From Moringa oleifera (lineage: Eukaryota; Streptophyta; Magnoliopsida; Brassicales; Moringaceae): a stretch of DNA of 64,000 nucleotides. The position numbers and the translations under genes were made by a program. The stretch is from the NCBI GenBank assembly GCA_021397835.1, contig JAJFZO010000049.1:3849001-3913000 (forward strand). The letters are read 5' to 3'. Positions 36,600-52,432 of this stretch are shown here, piece by piece (position 1 is the first letter of the stretch; each line of letters starts with the position of its first letter). Below the pieces are notes generated by a model. It did no database searches. It worked only from the letters and a program-made list of their open reading frames with translations, and was not told the origin of the DNA.

Positions 36600-39500
36600 G
36601 CTTGTGGAAGACAGATCAGCTTATATAATAAATACATAATAATTGACATTATCGCCCTAACTATTCTCATAGTGGACCTTTACAGTAATGTTTTTTAGAG
36701 TCGTCACATCCATTATTATTCAGTAAGAATATCATAATATATTTATGAAAATGATCAAATCTGCATACATACATATATATATATATATATTAAAATCTAT
36801 CTTTTACACAAATTCTTAATTAAATATAATTTTTAAAAAGTGTTTTCAAAAAATATAATTAAAATTATATGGTATTTTGATGAATCAAGTCCGGAGTCTT
36901 TTTATTTATTTTAAATTAAAAAAATATAAAAAATATTATTAATTTATCTTAATAAAAATAATATTAGTTTTTTCAAGTGTACGGAATATTAAAGAGAATC
37001 GTGAATTTTTGATATGATGGTTTAACAAGTCCTGGATAAGTGCAGGGGGTTTCCTGAGACGCTTGGATGGAATACGAATTTGCTTTTGGAGAGGCTCGGA
37101 TTTGGATTCGAATTGTTGGATACGACATTACAATTTTATTTTATTTTATTTTTTTCTTTTTAAGCCATAAGGGAAAAGAAGATGCTAGGGTGGTGCGCAT
37201 GTGCAATCAACTTGATGGATGGTACGTTTAGGGACCACAGGCAATGGGCCACTTGATTGATGACCGATCTGCTGAGATTCATAGAAACGTAATATTGACT
37301 CTTCCTGAGCTTCACTGGTCACCATTTGATTACCCGTCTCTTCTTCATATCAAAGGCTCGAATTGGAAATGAAAATGGGCCGTCAATGGGTCTATTTTTG
37401 GGTTGGTAGGCCCATTATAGTCCAATAAAAGTGGTCCTTTCGGGTCAGTGGGTAATAAGGCCCAAGCTCCTATGTAGCCAGCCCAACAGGCAGTCACTTG
37501 ATTGCTTCTTCGGTTCGGGCGTTACTTTATCGTACAATTATGGAAAAGAAGAAAGGAAGCAAAAGGTAATCAGATGATTGAAGTGGGGTTTAGGCATTGT
37601 TCCCTTGTGAGCATATAGTACAAGACAAGACCCCTTCCATGTGAGTGTCACCTTCAAAGAAGAAATTTTTACAGCTTTCACTCATTGGACATAAAAGGAT
37701 TTTTTTTTTTATATGTTTTTAAAGAATAAATTGGCTAACAAATATTATATTTTTTTATTTTATAAAAAAATTATAAATCATTTTAAAATATAATCATTAT
37801 TTTTAAATTTTAATTTTAAATTTTTTATATATAAAATTTAAAATAAAATTAAAAAATATAATGTATATTATCTATCATCTCATATCATATCATATCACTT
37901 AAATAGTTATGATTATTATTATTATTATATAAATATCATAAATACATGACATTCAAAACATATTCCATATAAAGAAAGATAACTTTTATATATTGTACAA
38001 GTAAGGTAGTATAAAAAATTTGAGAATTTTTTTTTTTTTAACATCACATGCCTTGTCCCTCTTATTATATATATATATATATATATAAATACAAAACCCT
38101 TCACTAGTACTAAGTGTACAAAAGTGCTTAAAATGAGAGAAAATAAAAGAGGACAAGCCGTCAACTTGTGCTTTATAGATTTTCAAAGTTTGCTAAGTAC
38201 TTCATTTTTTAGCTTCATTAATTTGAAAATTTTATTTGTGATTTAGTGAGTATTACTAAATTTTTGTTCTTATCTATTAAAAATTAAGTGTAAACAAATA
38301 TATGCAAGACATAAATTTTTTTTATATTGTGATCGATAAGATAAGTCAAGGCTCATAAAATATCATGTGAACGTATTGTTCTATAAGATCATAATCATAT
38401 ATGTGTATTTTTTATGTCATAGGCTCATGACAAAAAGAAAGTTATTCCATATCATCGATCCTTGGTCAATGGCATATCTCATGTCATATATAGACTTGCA
38501 TAGTTTATCAAGTAAGTAACAACTTGTTTACCTCCTTTTTTTTAGTTACGTAAGTATTCATCCAATAAATTCGACACACTTTCAATGTTCAAATAACCAA
38601 TTAAGCCGCTAATCCATTTCATAACTCAAATATATAATCTCTTTTTATACATGTGGTCATATAATTTGATTATACTTACTTCTTATAGCTTTAAAAGTTT
38701 TAGCTTTTTTGCAAACTTTTTTCTTTTTGCTTTTTCTTATTTTTTAATTGTCCTATAAGTATGTAAGATATATTGCTATGATGTATTCAAACATAATCAT
38801 GCATGATAGATGAGTCTAAGTTGAATTCTTGTTTTTCTAACTTCATTGCACTTCGCTCCACTTAGTTTTCATTTTTATACTAAGTTTATTTCTTCTTTTT
38901 TCATACACAATTGATTTATCAATCCATATTCTATATACTTAAATTAATCATTTAGATATAAACTAAATTTTATTTTTCTACGTAATATCTCATATTTTCA
39001 TCCTAGTAATCAAGTCATAACTTTTTCATTTCTTCTTATTTAACCAAGCTATTTTGCAATCATTTAATTAAGCTCTTTAGTTACAAGAGTTTCATGTTTA
39101 CATTTCACCAAATTTAAACTTCAAACTTACAAAATTTGTATCTCTAAGTGTTACCCTAAAAATAAGACCCTTTTATGTTTTTCAACAAATCTCTAACCTT
39201 AATCTTTATATATAACTTGAAAATCATAGTTTATACATTTAAACACATATCAATATATATATATATATGATTACATATGTGCTTATAATTATGGTATTTG
39301 ATCATAGTGAAAGTAGAGACATTATAGGGATGGACTCAATTTAAATGATAAAATCTCTTTTAAAACTTTAGTAAATATGAGAGTATTGGATTAGATTCAT
39401 GATCTAGCTCGATGTTATGAATTAAATAAGATAAAATTTTAATTAAATCAAATTAGGAAGAGATATATATGATATTGATTTTAACTTTTATTTAATAGTT

Positions 39501-41654
39501 TTAACTATGTATAACATTATTAATTAGCTCTAGATATGTTTATAGATACAGCCAATAATGCTTGTCAAGTGACAAAGAAATTTAATCGATCAATAAAGGT
39601 TTTTATCAATACTTAACATTAATTAAGATATAATCGTTTCGGAAATGCCAGAATCTCTTATGGTACAAAATATCACGATCGAAACAAGGAAAAAGGGTCC
39701 CTTGTCGGTCATAGATATGTTCGATCAACATGTGTTTCTATCTCACATGTAATTTTCTCTACTAAGATTCTCAGTTCGCTCACCCTTCTTTATCATGAAC
39801 ACTCCAACATTTATCATCTCTATTCATCTTTTGTGTATTTTTTTTTTTTAAATTTCACATGAAAGATATTGTGATATCTTTATTTTGTCCTCAATTTGGT
39901 CCCATATTGTTCTACTTTTAATTAATTATTATTTATCTCAAAAAAGTAAATATAATGATCATAATATTGAAATTCAGTCCGTGTTAACTTACTTGTTATC
40001 ATCACATTAATTGGAATTAACCCTTTTCCTTATTATACTTAATTTTTGATTTTAATTTGATTTTAATTAATCATTGTCATGAGCAAATTAAGAATCATCT
40101 TGCATAAAAATAATCCCATGATTAAGTTGATCGCCTAATGATTACAAGCATATCTTAATTCATAATTTCATTTATCTATTTATAAATTCTAAAAGGATAG
40201 GATAAATTAATCCAGATTTTCGTAACCCATGATAACTTTAATTATCATGTCTTATCACAATAATTAACTTAATTAAGTAATTTAACACACCGAACTACCT
40301 CTAAGGATATCATGATTCTTTTGACCCAAGTAGTTGATGAAAATCAAAATGGGATGTAGATGGACGCTTAATTTCCAGAACTGAGACAGGAAAAGTAGGA
40401 ATGAAGGCGAGCGTGCGAAGGTGCACGTGTGTGCATGCATGATTTTGTATGTGGTTGTATTTTGTTTAAAAAAAAAAATCAAAAAGGAAAATAGGAGACG
40501 ATAAGAATATGCATTTCTCTTTTACGACATGAAAAGAAGCAATAATATCAAATACTGAATATTCTACTTTCGATAAAATTAAAGGTTGGATGGCAAGATC
40601 TGCCGCCCTCCAGCCTTCTTCACCTTTTATTTGCTTGCATATATCGAAGCAATTAATTAACCCTGAACTTCTATGCAATTTTTAATTTTTTGGGACAAAT
40701 TAGATCTAAAAGCCGTAAAAATTAAAGAAAATGTAAGATTTGTTTTGGGTTTGGTTTGGTCCCAATATGCCGAAATGTGGAGAGACTTGAAAAGATGAGA
40801 GGGAGGAAAACAGCTAATAAAAATGGCCACAAAGAGTAGCTTTCTGTTCAAAGTGGGAGCCTCCATTTGAAAGCAAAAGACAAACTACAGAGATTTTAAT
40901 CGATCTTTCAAAGTTCCTGGTTGCTTTCTTGAAACATCACTTTAAGCATTTTCCATACCAAAATCTTGATCTTCATTTCCAATTAATTACGACTCCCGAG
41001 CTAACTTAGATTCCATTCCGTTTATTTATTTATAAATCATTGGGTACAAAATCCAATGATTTATAAATTTATTTGAGTAATGTGATATAATATAATCTTT
41101 TATTTAATAACTATATTTTCCCACAACTCATAAACCAGTAAGACAATATGACATATGTTATTTTTAAAAAATTAAATTAAATTAAAATATAATAAAATAT
41201 ATTATGAAAAATTACCCAAAAAAAATAAAGAGAGAAAAAAGACCTGCATGACCCATAAACAAAATTCCCCATTCTTTACACACAAGAAAAAGAGGGAGAT
41301 TTTTTTCCTGTCTTTTTAAGTCCCATACAACAATCAACCAAACCTTACAAATTAAGCTAACTAATATGGATCACTTGCTCAAGCAAACCCAAAATTAGGT
41401 AGCAATTTTGACCTAAATTAGAAAAGCTCACAACCTTACTAAGTACTTTATAATCTAATTAATCAACAAACCTCCCAACCTCATACCCACAGTTTTATTA
41501 TTTCTCCCTATTATTACACTTCTCTTCTTTCATATTCAGCATTTTACAAAATCAATCTCCCCCATCGTACGGAACTCACACTTACCATATATGTGATTAA
41601 TCGCCAAGTATGCATGTTTATATATCTCCTCTTGATCCGTTTTTTTTTTTTTAA
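36600..41654. other. Five-kb AT-rich gene-poor stretch
   Basis: No gene was supported. Simple repeats include TA runs at about 36772-36791, 38066-38087 and 39255-39270, and poly-T tracts. A less AT-rich patch lies at about 40560-40870; its minus-strand frames (for example 40657-40866, starting MEAPTLNRKLLF) match nothing I recognise. The right end is the HIPP 3' UTR. Confidence 0.5.
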
Positions 41655-42829
41655 TCACATTATGGAGCATGCGCTTCCGGCATCATCATCATCAAGATCA
41701 TCGTCATGGTGATCGTGGAACTTAATCATCCGATCGGACGGTGGAGGTGGCATGTACCTCAGTGGTTGAGCATATGCATTAGCATGCATGGGAGGGGCGG
41801 CGTAATACAAGTCACTTACGCTGGGATGCGGGGCAGTACTGTAGCTCACTCCATACATTGAGGGCATGTAGTACGCCGGCGGATACGGATACATGGGCTG
41901 ACGTGGAGGGATGGGATCCATCGAGGGCATAGGTGGGCTCGGTTCTGGTGCCGGTGCCGGTGCTGGTACTGGTACTGGTGCTGGTGCTGGCGTCGATGCC
42001 GGTGGTGATCCGGTGACTACCGGTGCATCACCGGGATTTTCACTGCCGTTGTTGGAATTACCCTTTTGTCCTTTCTTCTTCTTTTTCTTTTTGCCTCCAG
42101 CGGCAGTGACAGCTTCTCCACCACCCTCCTGGGATTCACCAACTTTTTTGCCGGTCTCCGGAGATTTATCGCCTTTGCCAGGGCCATCTTGGAGAGCTTT
42201 CTCCGGGTTATCTGCTGGTTTTTCTGCTGATTTCTGTTGATCATCACCGTCGCCAACTGCTTGATCGCCATCTTTAGGGGGTCTCTCCTGCTTCTCGGAG
42301 ATGGTCTTAGAGTTGGTGGGTTTTTTATCATTCTTACCAGGATTCTGAGGCCAAAGCTCTGCTGGTTTTCCATATCTCCCAAGCATCTTGATGAGAGTCT
42401 CTGCGTCCACGTTGCCGGTCACGGTGACCTTGTGCTGCTGAGCATCAACCATTGTGGTATAAACACCTGAACGATGATGTCGACATATGGAGATACAGCA
42501 TGAAGTGAATTCAGCCAAAATGTTGGGAATGAAAATAAGATTAAGCAAAAATTCATAAAAACTCATGATCCATATGTGTATACATGAAGGAATGAAGCTA
42601 TGTGGATATATGCGGTACCTTCGATGGCTTGAAGAACTTTCTTGACTTTCTTACTACAGCCTTGGCAATGGATAGAGACTTTCAGTACCCATGTCTGTAA
42701 AACAGCTGAAAACGCCTCAGGAAAAAGGAAAAGAAAGTAGTGGACAAGTGATGAACTGAATCAAGAGTGCAAGTTCACCTGGTATTTCAGTGGCTCTGGA
42801 GCCGGATCTTCTACTGGTGGCGTTGCCAT
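41655..42829 (-). CDS. HIPP: Heavy-metal-associated isoprenylated plant protein (HIPP)
   Basis: Three exons: 42829-42779, 42694-42619, 42466-41655, giving 939 nt and 312 residues. HIPPs carry an HMA (Atx1-like) domain that can bind metals and a C-terminal farnesylation signal. Seen: an HMA domain at about residues 18-82 with HCQGCSKKVKKVLQAIEGVY (the CxxC metal site) and a typical KVTVTGNVDAETLIKMLGRYGK second half, then a long low-complexity linker: Lys-rich (GGKKKKKKKGQKGN, a possible nuclear signal), a Pro-Ala/Pro-Val repeat, and a Pro/Tyr-rich stretch. The protein ends CSIM, a CaaX box. Intron positions within the HMA domain are typical. GA repeats precede the ATG. The antisense Gly-Ala frame at 41911-42240 is a shadow of the Pro-Ala repeat. 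Confidence 0.94.
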
Positions 42830-45252
42830 CGCAAATTCAAAGAGAGAGAGAGAGAGGTTCTCACAGGAGAGGAAATTGGAACGGAAGGAAAAGGGAGGGG
42901 GATTTAGTTGGTGGGCAAAGGGGTTTAAGAGGAAAGAATAAGCGAGGGAGATGTCAGAGAGAGAGAGAGAGGGGACATGGAGGTAATTAAAAGAGAGAAG
43001 AGAGCAGAATCATATTGGTGCGTGGATGCCACATCACCTTCAATTCAACCCAACGAACTAACCAAGTCCCACCCCCAAGTCACACATGTTAGAAACGAAT
43101 ACCCCCAGTTTTTATCAAATAAGTTACTCTCTCTTGTCCTTTTCATTGTTTCAGTTTTTAGGGCAAAAAATTAAAAAAATAAAATCTAATAATAAATTTA
43201 CAAATGAACCCTTATCTTTTCAAAAATAAAAAGTGATTTGAACTCACTGCTTTTAGCATAAAAAGATGAACTAAGTGCTACGTAGCATATCAAAGTTTCA
43301 CATAAGTTGAGTTATTGAGAGCTAACACGAAATTTAATGACATCCTTCATTTTTTTTTTTATTCTTTTGTACAAAACTCTTCAAATTTTAATGCTGATCC
43401 TATTGTTTATTTATTTTTATCTTTGTATTCATCATATTCTTTCTGTTATTCTACGGAATAATCTCAATGATCTTGAAAAAGATTCGAACCCTAACTTAAT
43501 TTATAAATTGACACTTGCTTCTCAAGAAACTAATTAAAACTCAGCACTGCAGCTATTTTACTTACCGAAAATCAGAAAATAAACTTTCAGAGCTTTGCAA
43601 GTGCTCGAAGTTCCCAACTGTCAACCATGTAATAATGGAATTATGGGAGAAATTCAAAGTGGGTTCAAAAGATTGGAGTGAAAAAGAGACTGGCAAAACC
43701 TCTTTTTGCTTTTTGCTTCACTTTTTTTTTTTCTTTCTTTTTATGGGATTTTGGAGTCCTACAGAGGCAAATGATCATTAGAAAAAAAAGAAAGTTAGTA
43801 CATATAATATAAGGGCAGAAGAAAGAAAACCCTTTGTCACTGGCATGGACAAGACTTCTAAATCCTATTCAAATTTGCCATCCAAAAACACAGCTTCCTC
43901 TATTCAGGAATTACTACTAGATTGCTTTGCAGCCAAGTTTTTCAAAAGTGAGTGGTACTGCTCTGTTGTTTGTGATAGGACTCAACTTCCATAAAAAACG
44001 AGGGGAAAAAATAAAAAACAAAAACAAAAGAGAGAGAGAGAGAGATTGATGGACAATTATTGACAAGCAATATGAAAAATTTCAGGAGTCTCTTCACAGC
44101 AGGGTATCTCAGTTCATAACATACTGTTTTAGGTTTGAGAAAACAGGAAAAGATAACTTTAAAGTTTCCAATTTTCTATTGTGAACACTTCTAAAATCCA
44201 CATGCAGCTTGAATTCTTCAGTATTTTTATATCCAATATGTGCCAGAGAGATTTTACTTCATTAAAAAAGACAAAAAAAAAATTATTTCAAAAAGTTATT
44301 TTTTTTTAAAAAAAATGGAGACGTCGATCCAGAAAATGATATCAAAACTTATTCCAGTTATCACCTGATCTCTCATTAAAAGCTTACACCAAAAAGAAAT
44401 CTTATAAGGATAAGTAGGAACTATATATTACTGGATAACTTTCTGAAAAAGACTTGCATTCAATATTTGTGAAGAGAAAAAAAATTCTTCCATGCAATAA
44501 GCTCATCTTCTATCATGCAGACAAATTAATTTCTTTGAAATTAATAGTTACCTTTAATATTCTTAAATAATTACTTATCATGAGTTGCAACGTCAAATTC
44601 AGACGACTAACTTATTGAGCAGAGCAATTTTCTTTCGGATAAAAGCTAGAATTCCTTCTAGTGCATCCAAAATGAAATTATTGTGAGATTCTGTGTTCGA
44701 CATTTATCAATTAGATGATAAGATAGATGTACTACAATTTACAACATAATGTCCTACAACACCTCATGCTGGATGATCTTTCACATAATGTCCTATGACA
44801 CCTCTGTTGGATGATCTTTCACTTCCTGTGATAGATTCCTTTATACCAGGCAAGCTCAAATAATAAAACCTCAAGGGGAAGTCTGGTCAAATGTATGATT
44901 ATGATATTGTACTGGCGTCTTAGAGCCTGCATGTTTATTGACTATTGAGCTGGTTATAGGGCACTGAGCTTTCATGGTTGCAGGTAAGATGCAAGTTCTC
45001 AATGGCATAGCTAATAGTTACTGAGTTTAGGCAACTCTCCTTAATTTCAGAAAACCAACCCACCTAACCTATCTTTTTCTTATTAAATTCAAATTCAAAT
45101 CCCAATCATTAAGGAGTAGAAATCAACCAAGCACATTTATGAAACAAAGAATTATAGATGCCATGAATCAACAGAGAGGGCTGTGAATAAATTTATTATA
45201 TTATGAGAGGAGAAGACAATACCCAATTGTGTGCCTCCAATCTGCTTGGATG
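42830..45252. other. HIPP promoter and intergenic DNA
   Basis: GA microsatellites lie at about 42841-42857 and 42957-42971 in the HIPP 5' UTR/promoter, and another at about 44030-44045. A 39-bp tandem repeat lies at 44745-44821. No gene was recognised. A GGTTCGAATC sequence (minus strand, about 43482-43492) resembles a tRNA B-box but has no tRNA around it. Confidence 0.5.
44745..44821. repeat. 39-bp imperfect tandem repeat
   Basis: Copies at 44745-44783 and 44784-44821 both run from CATAATGTCCTA to TGGATGATCTTTCA, with a few differences in the middle. Confidence 0.85.
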
Positions 45253-46525
45253 TTATTCATATGCGGTGTCAGTCAAGGCTTTTATGAGATCTTCAGCATC
45301 AGGCTGTGTGGCAGGCAACATGTAATTCCAAAGTAAACATAAAAAGTAACCACAGGGAAGCTCAACTATACTTCAACTATTTCAAGTTCAACATACAGAA
45401 TAAACTAAGCACAAAATAAACTACTTTCAACATGAAAATAAGATATTCTCTATGATCTCTTATTAAAGCTGTTGTATGCTTTCCAACTCCTATCAATTCA
45501 AGACAGCTTTTTCAAAATTAAATTGGCAACTTGTTATGCTTTCCAGGAGTAAAACCTTTATATGGAAATAAAAGGCAAGGCATGATACATACAAGATGAT
45601 TGTGATACGTATTCAACCAAATCTAGAAGAGAACAAGCTACAAACTAATTAATTCCAAGTGCTTTCACTTAATTTAGCACAGATGCAGTATTCTAAAGCA
45701 GAATACGGACTTCAATAAAATCTGTAAACATGTATGTAATACTCCAATAAAGCCACTCTAATAAAGCTGATGACACTTATCCAAGACTTTATACAAGCCA
45801 ATGGTACTGTCAGACTTTTATGGCCAGAGTGGCTCCTGACAACACATGGCACTCACAATGGCTATTGCTTTTATGTTCCTTAATGCCCAATGTAAGAGAG
45901 AAACAACAAATCGTCCAAATCTCAAAAGTTCATAAAATCTGATGGCCACAATAATCTTAATGCGGTACACAGCCTCATTGAAGACTTATCTCAATTAGGA
46001 CTGGACCACCCAGGACTACTGACTAGGGAAGTAAACTGAGAAGATCAGAGGGCTAAAAGTAAATTCTAGCTTGGCTTTTGGTTCTTGAACAAGCGAAGCA
46101 AGAGCCGGAAATATGGCAACATTGAAGAATAATTATCTCAAGGTAACAACAAAATAAAATATTAGTATAAAAAATTTAAAGTTGGCAATTGAAACTACCA
46201 ACCAATTGAAAATCATGTTCATCAAGGGAGAATCCAGTGAAACAGACTTGCAGCAATTTCCCACAATGACAAATACAAACGCATTCCAGGTATCGATAAC
46301 AAAAATAAGGCTGCATCATTTACAATTTCACAGAAGCAGAATGCCATAGAAAGATAAACAATGCTAATTGTATCTATTAAACGAATGCTTAATTCATCAG
46401 ACCCAGTCAGAAGCTTGAGCTTCCACAGGTTATATCATTTTTTCTCCTAAGGTTACCTCCCTGAATCTTGAGAAGAGATTACCTTGTAATGGAATTTAGC
46501 CCTCTTTTCTTCCAAATTGGACTTC
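45253..46525 (-). CDS. Possible last two exons of an unidentified gene
   Basis: Two segments have clean splice borders and matching phase: 46525-46483 (43 nt, acceptor TGTAG, donor GTAATC) and 45303-45253 (51 nt, acceptor CACACAG, ends TAA). Joined, they read KSNLEEKRAKFHYK then PDAEDLIKALTDTAYE and stop. This is a charged, helix-like protein end with no stop in the joined frame. I found no upstream exon or start between 46526 and the dephospho-CoA kinase stop at 46795. The segments could be a small separate gene, alternative 3' exons of the kinase transcript, or chance. I do not recognise the protein. Confidence 0.35.
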
Positions 46526-46794
46526 CTACAGTTTTCAAAATTCAAGCTTCATAAAAAAATCATTTAAAAGAAATATATGAGAGCCAGACACAATCCAGAA
46601 TAAGAGGTCCAGCAACTGAATTCTACCACTGTCACACCAAAGTTACTATCATAGACAAATCATATTATTACAATTGACAAACATCTAGTTCAGTGAATAA
46701 TGTAAGGTACAAATTGTTGAAACGAATCATATATGGGTTTAGGTTCACCCAACTGGAAACTCTCAAGCACTACTGGCCTGAGACCAACATATCC

Positions 46795-49753
<2,959 letters not shown>

Positions 49754-49845
49754 TTAATGCTCTACCTTGGGTTTCTCAGTAACTTGATACGGTCAAAGGA
49801 AATCAGCAGGTATTAATAAAATATTTTGAGACATTCAGACGCCAA

Positions 49846-49916
49846 GCGCATCTGGTGTAGTGGTATCATAGTACCCTCCCACGGTACTGACCGGGGTTCG
49901 ATTCCCCGGATGCGCA
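49846..49916 (+). tRNA. tRNA-Gly (anticodon CCC)
   Basis: A 71-nt cloverleaf. The acceptor stem GCGCATC pairs with GATGCGC, followed by discriminator A. The D-arm TGGTGTAGTGGTATCA includes the A-box. The anticodon stem GTACC/GGTAC encloses the loop CTCCCAC (anticodon CCC). The T-arm CCGGGGTTCGATTCCCCGG contains a perfect B-box. A T-rich run (TTCTTTCTTT) follows at 49917 and can end Pol III transcription. A CAA lies just upstream at 49843-49845, as is common at plant tRNA start sites. Confidence 0.97.
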
Positions 49917-49974
49917 GTTCTTTCTTTATTATGATTTCATATTTTTTCATCCCCTTTAACAGCTTCAACTTTTT

Positions 49975-51462
49975 ATGAAGTTTCAGACTTCAGATTCAAA
50001 ATCGTCTTACATTTACAGCTTATATTTCCTTTTGTTGGCCACCCAACAGGAACTTGTTACTCCTTCATTCATGGTAACTTACCCAGAGCTGAATTTCGCA
50101 GCAAACAGGATCATCTACTTCCTGAACAACTGCAGATTTCGTACCCATATTCACCAAATCCAAGCCCAACTCATCCTCCAAAACATACGATCAAACACCA
50201 GCATTGCCAGCCAGTTCATCACCGCCTGCCAGTCGCTAGGCCTCTTGGACACTGCCCACCAACTGCTCTTCATCCAACTCCCTAGACCCCATGTTTTCAT
50301 TTGCAACTCACTCATCAGAGCATTCTCTCACAACCAAACACCTCATTTACCTTACGCTATATATGCCCACATGCACAAGAACTCCGTTTCCCCCAATAAC
50401 TATACCTTTCCTTTTCTATTTAAATCCTTAGCTGATTTTAATGAGCCAAAAGCCGGGCAATGCGTGCATACCCATGTTGTCAAATTGGGCCATCTTAATG
50501 ATATCTACGTGGTAAATTCTCTGTTGAATGTGTATGCATCGTACGGCGACATGGAGCTGTGTCGTGAACTGTTCGACGGAATGCCTGACCGAGACGTTGT
50601 GTCTTGGACTGTATTGATTACGGGGTATACGGGTACTAGGAAGTATGATGATGCCTTAATTGCTTTTGAACAGATGCAGTATGCTGGTGTGGTGCCCAAT
50701 CGTGTGACCATGGTGACTGCATTGACTGCTTGTGCCAATTTTGGTGCTACTGAGATGGGTGTGTGGATACATGACTTTATAAGGAGGAGCGGGTGGGAAT
50801 TGGATGTGATTTTAGGAACTTGTTTGATTGATATGTATGGAAAGTGTGGGAGGATTGAAGAAGGGTTGTGTGTTTTTCATGCAATGAAAGAGAGGAATGC
50901 TTTTACTTGGAATGCAGTCATCAAAGGGCTAACTTTGGCTAAAAATGGAGAGGAGGCCGTTGCCTGGTTTCTTAGAATGCAACAAGAGGGGTTTAAGGTG
51001 GATAAAGTGACTTTGGTTGAGGTGCTTTCTGCTTGTAGTCATTCGGGATTGGTGGATATGGGCCGCCAGATCTTTAGTTCATTGATTGACGGGAAATATG
51101 GATTCTCACCCAGCAGAAAACATTATGCCTGTATGATTGATCTCTTGGCACGTGCAGGGTGTCTAAATGAAGCTTTCGGGGTCATAAGAGAAATGCCTTT
51201 CGAGGCTACTAAGTCTATGTGGGGATCATTACTGGCTGGTTCTAGGACTCATGGAAATTTGGAGTTGAGTGAGTTCGCAGCGAAGAAGCTTGTGGAATTG
51301 GAGCCAGAGAACAGTGCTTACCATGTTGCACTGTCTAACTTGTATGCAGACATGGGAAGATGGAATGATGTGGAAAACACTAGGGAATTGATGAAAGAGT
51401 TGGGGCTTAAGAAGGATCTGGGCCATAGTTCTATAGATCTCGATCTCCAGGAACGTGTTTGA
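49975..51462 (+). CDS. PLS-class pentatricopeptide repeat protein (E type)
   Basis: Intronless frame of 495 residues from the first ATG, or 463 from the ATG at 50071. PPR proteins bind organellar RNA one base per repeat; PLS-E proteins usually take part in C-to-U editing or other processing in mitochondria or plastids. Seen: about ten repeats with typical units such as FICNSLIRAFSHNQTPHLPY, VVNSLLNVYASYGDMELCRE, VVSWTVLITGYTGTRKYDD, LIDMYGKCGRIEEG, FTWNAVIKGLTLAKNGEEAV, YACMIDLLARAGCLNEAF, then an E-like end (SMWGSLLAGSRTHGNLELSE, KKLVELEPENSAYHVALSNLYA). There is no DYW domain; the protein stops at LDLQERV. The first ATG is only 59 bp after the tRNA, so the second ATG (MVTYPELNFAAN) may be the real start. 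Confidence 0.9.
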   Translation: MKFQTSDSKSSYIYSLYFLLLATQQELVTPSFMVTYPELNFAANRIIYFLNNCRFRTHIHQIQAQLILQNIRSNTSIASQFITACQSLGLLDTAHQLLFIQLPRPHVFICNSLIRAFSHNQTPHLPYAIYAHMHKNSVSPNNYTFPFLFKSLADFNEPKAGQCVHTHVVKLGHLNDIYVVNSLLNVYASYGDMELCRELFDGMPDRDVVSWTVLITGYTGTRKYDDALIAFEQMQYAGVVPNRVTMVTALTACANFGATEMGVWIHDFIRRSGWELDVILGTCLIDMYGKCGRIEEGLCVFHAMKERNAFTWNAVIKGLTLAKNGEEAVAWFLRMQQEGFKVDKVTLVEVLSACSHSGLVDMGRQIFSSLIDGKYGFSPSRKHYACMIDLLARAGCLNEAFGVIREMPFEATKSMWGSLLAGSRTHGNLELSEFAAKKLVELEPENSAYHVALSNLYADMGRWNDVENTRELMKELGLKKDLGHSSIDLDLQERV

Positions 51463-52432
51463 TTTTAGGGGGGGGAATAGATGCCATTTCATTTTGATCT
51501 GCTTCTGTAGAGTGGTTCTTACTTGTCGGTTGATCTTGATTCAAAGTGATTTTCTGATTACAAAGGCTGCAAATGACCTTGAAATCTGGTGGATGTTTGC
51601 TTCAACAGTCTCGTTATGTCAGGTGATCGATGTGATCCTCGTGTGGAAATGGCCCTGTATTGCCATCCAGGGGAGGAAAGCCCAGGAACATGTGGATACA
51701 TATCCAGCAAGTAGCAACGCACAAACATTCTTCAGCCTTTACCCAGAGCTTTACTGCAAGTCATAGGTAATGGATGATTGGTGCAGTTGACTTTTGAATG
51801 TGAGGAAAGATAGGGGTGATTTGTTTTCCATTGAATTGGGATTCCCTGATACTGGATGGTTACAGAAGCTGATCCCAAATCTGATGAATGTAAGATAAAT
51901 TCTTTTACCCCTAACCAAGATTTGTTTCCACAGCAAGAAGAAATATGTTGTAACTGTTCATCAAAGACAAGACGTTGACTATTGAATTGGGATTCCTCAG
52001 ACTCTCCTAGCCACTGAAGCTCCAAAATCTCAGTGCATTTTCAACTATTTGAGATTTGTTTTGTCTTTGTATTCGAATTGGACAGGAGACAGTTCTTGAT
52101 AAATCATAATTTAGTGCCTTGCATTGTTGTGGAAGAATAACACAAACTAATTGAGATATCTTTTCAATCAAAGTGTTGAATCTAACAGTAGATGATATGA
52201 GTTTGTCTATAATCACTATCAAAATGATAGATTTTAAACCAGGTGCACAGGATGGATAAATGAGATTAAGCTCAAAGACAGTTCTAATTTTCTTTGGCGT
52301 CGATAGAAGACAACCCTCACACGTCAGGATTTAGACAAACACACTGCACCAAAATACAGAAACTAGAAGCCAAAAGGCAGGCTTTTTATTGAAGGTCGAT
52401 GACAATAAGGCTGTGCGGCACCATCAAAGTCC
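51463..52432. other. Convergent spacer between PPR and GSTF
   Basis: 3' UTRs of two genes that point at each other. No additional gene was seen. Overlapping open frames at 51455-52222 on both strands lack family features. Confidence 0.55.

Noticed and set aside
40282..40866. Cluster of minus-strand frames, one starting MEAPTLNRKLLF
   Set aside because: No splice-consistent joining and no family resemblance were found. It is left as intergenic.
41911..42240. Plus-strand Gly/Ala/Thr-rich open frame
   Set aside because: It is the antisense image of the HIPP Pro-Ala repeat and GC-rich linker.
43482..43492. GGTTCGAATC B-box-like motif on the minus strand
   Set aside because: No acceptor stem or A-box was found at tRNA spacing. 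It is probably chance or an old repeat fragment.
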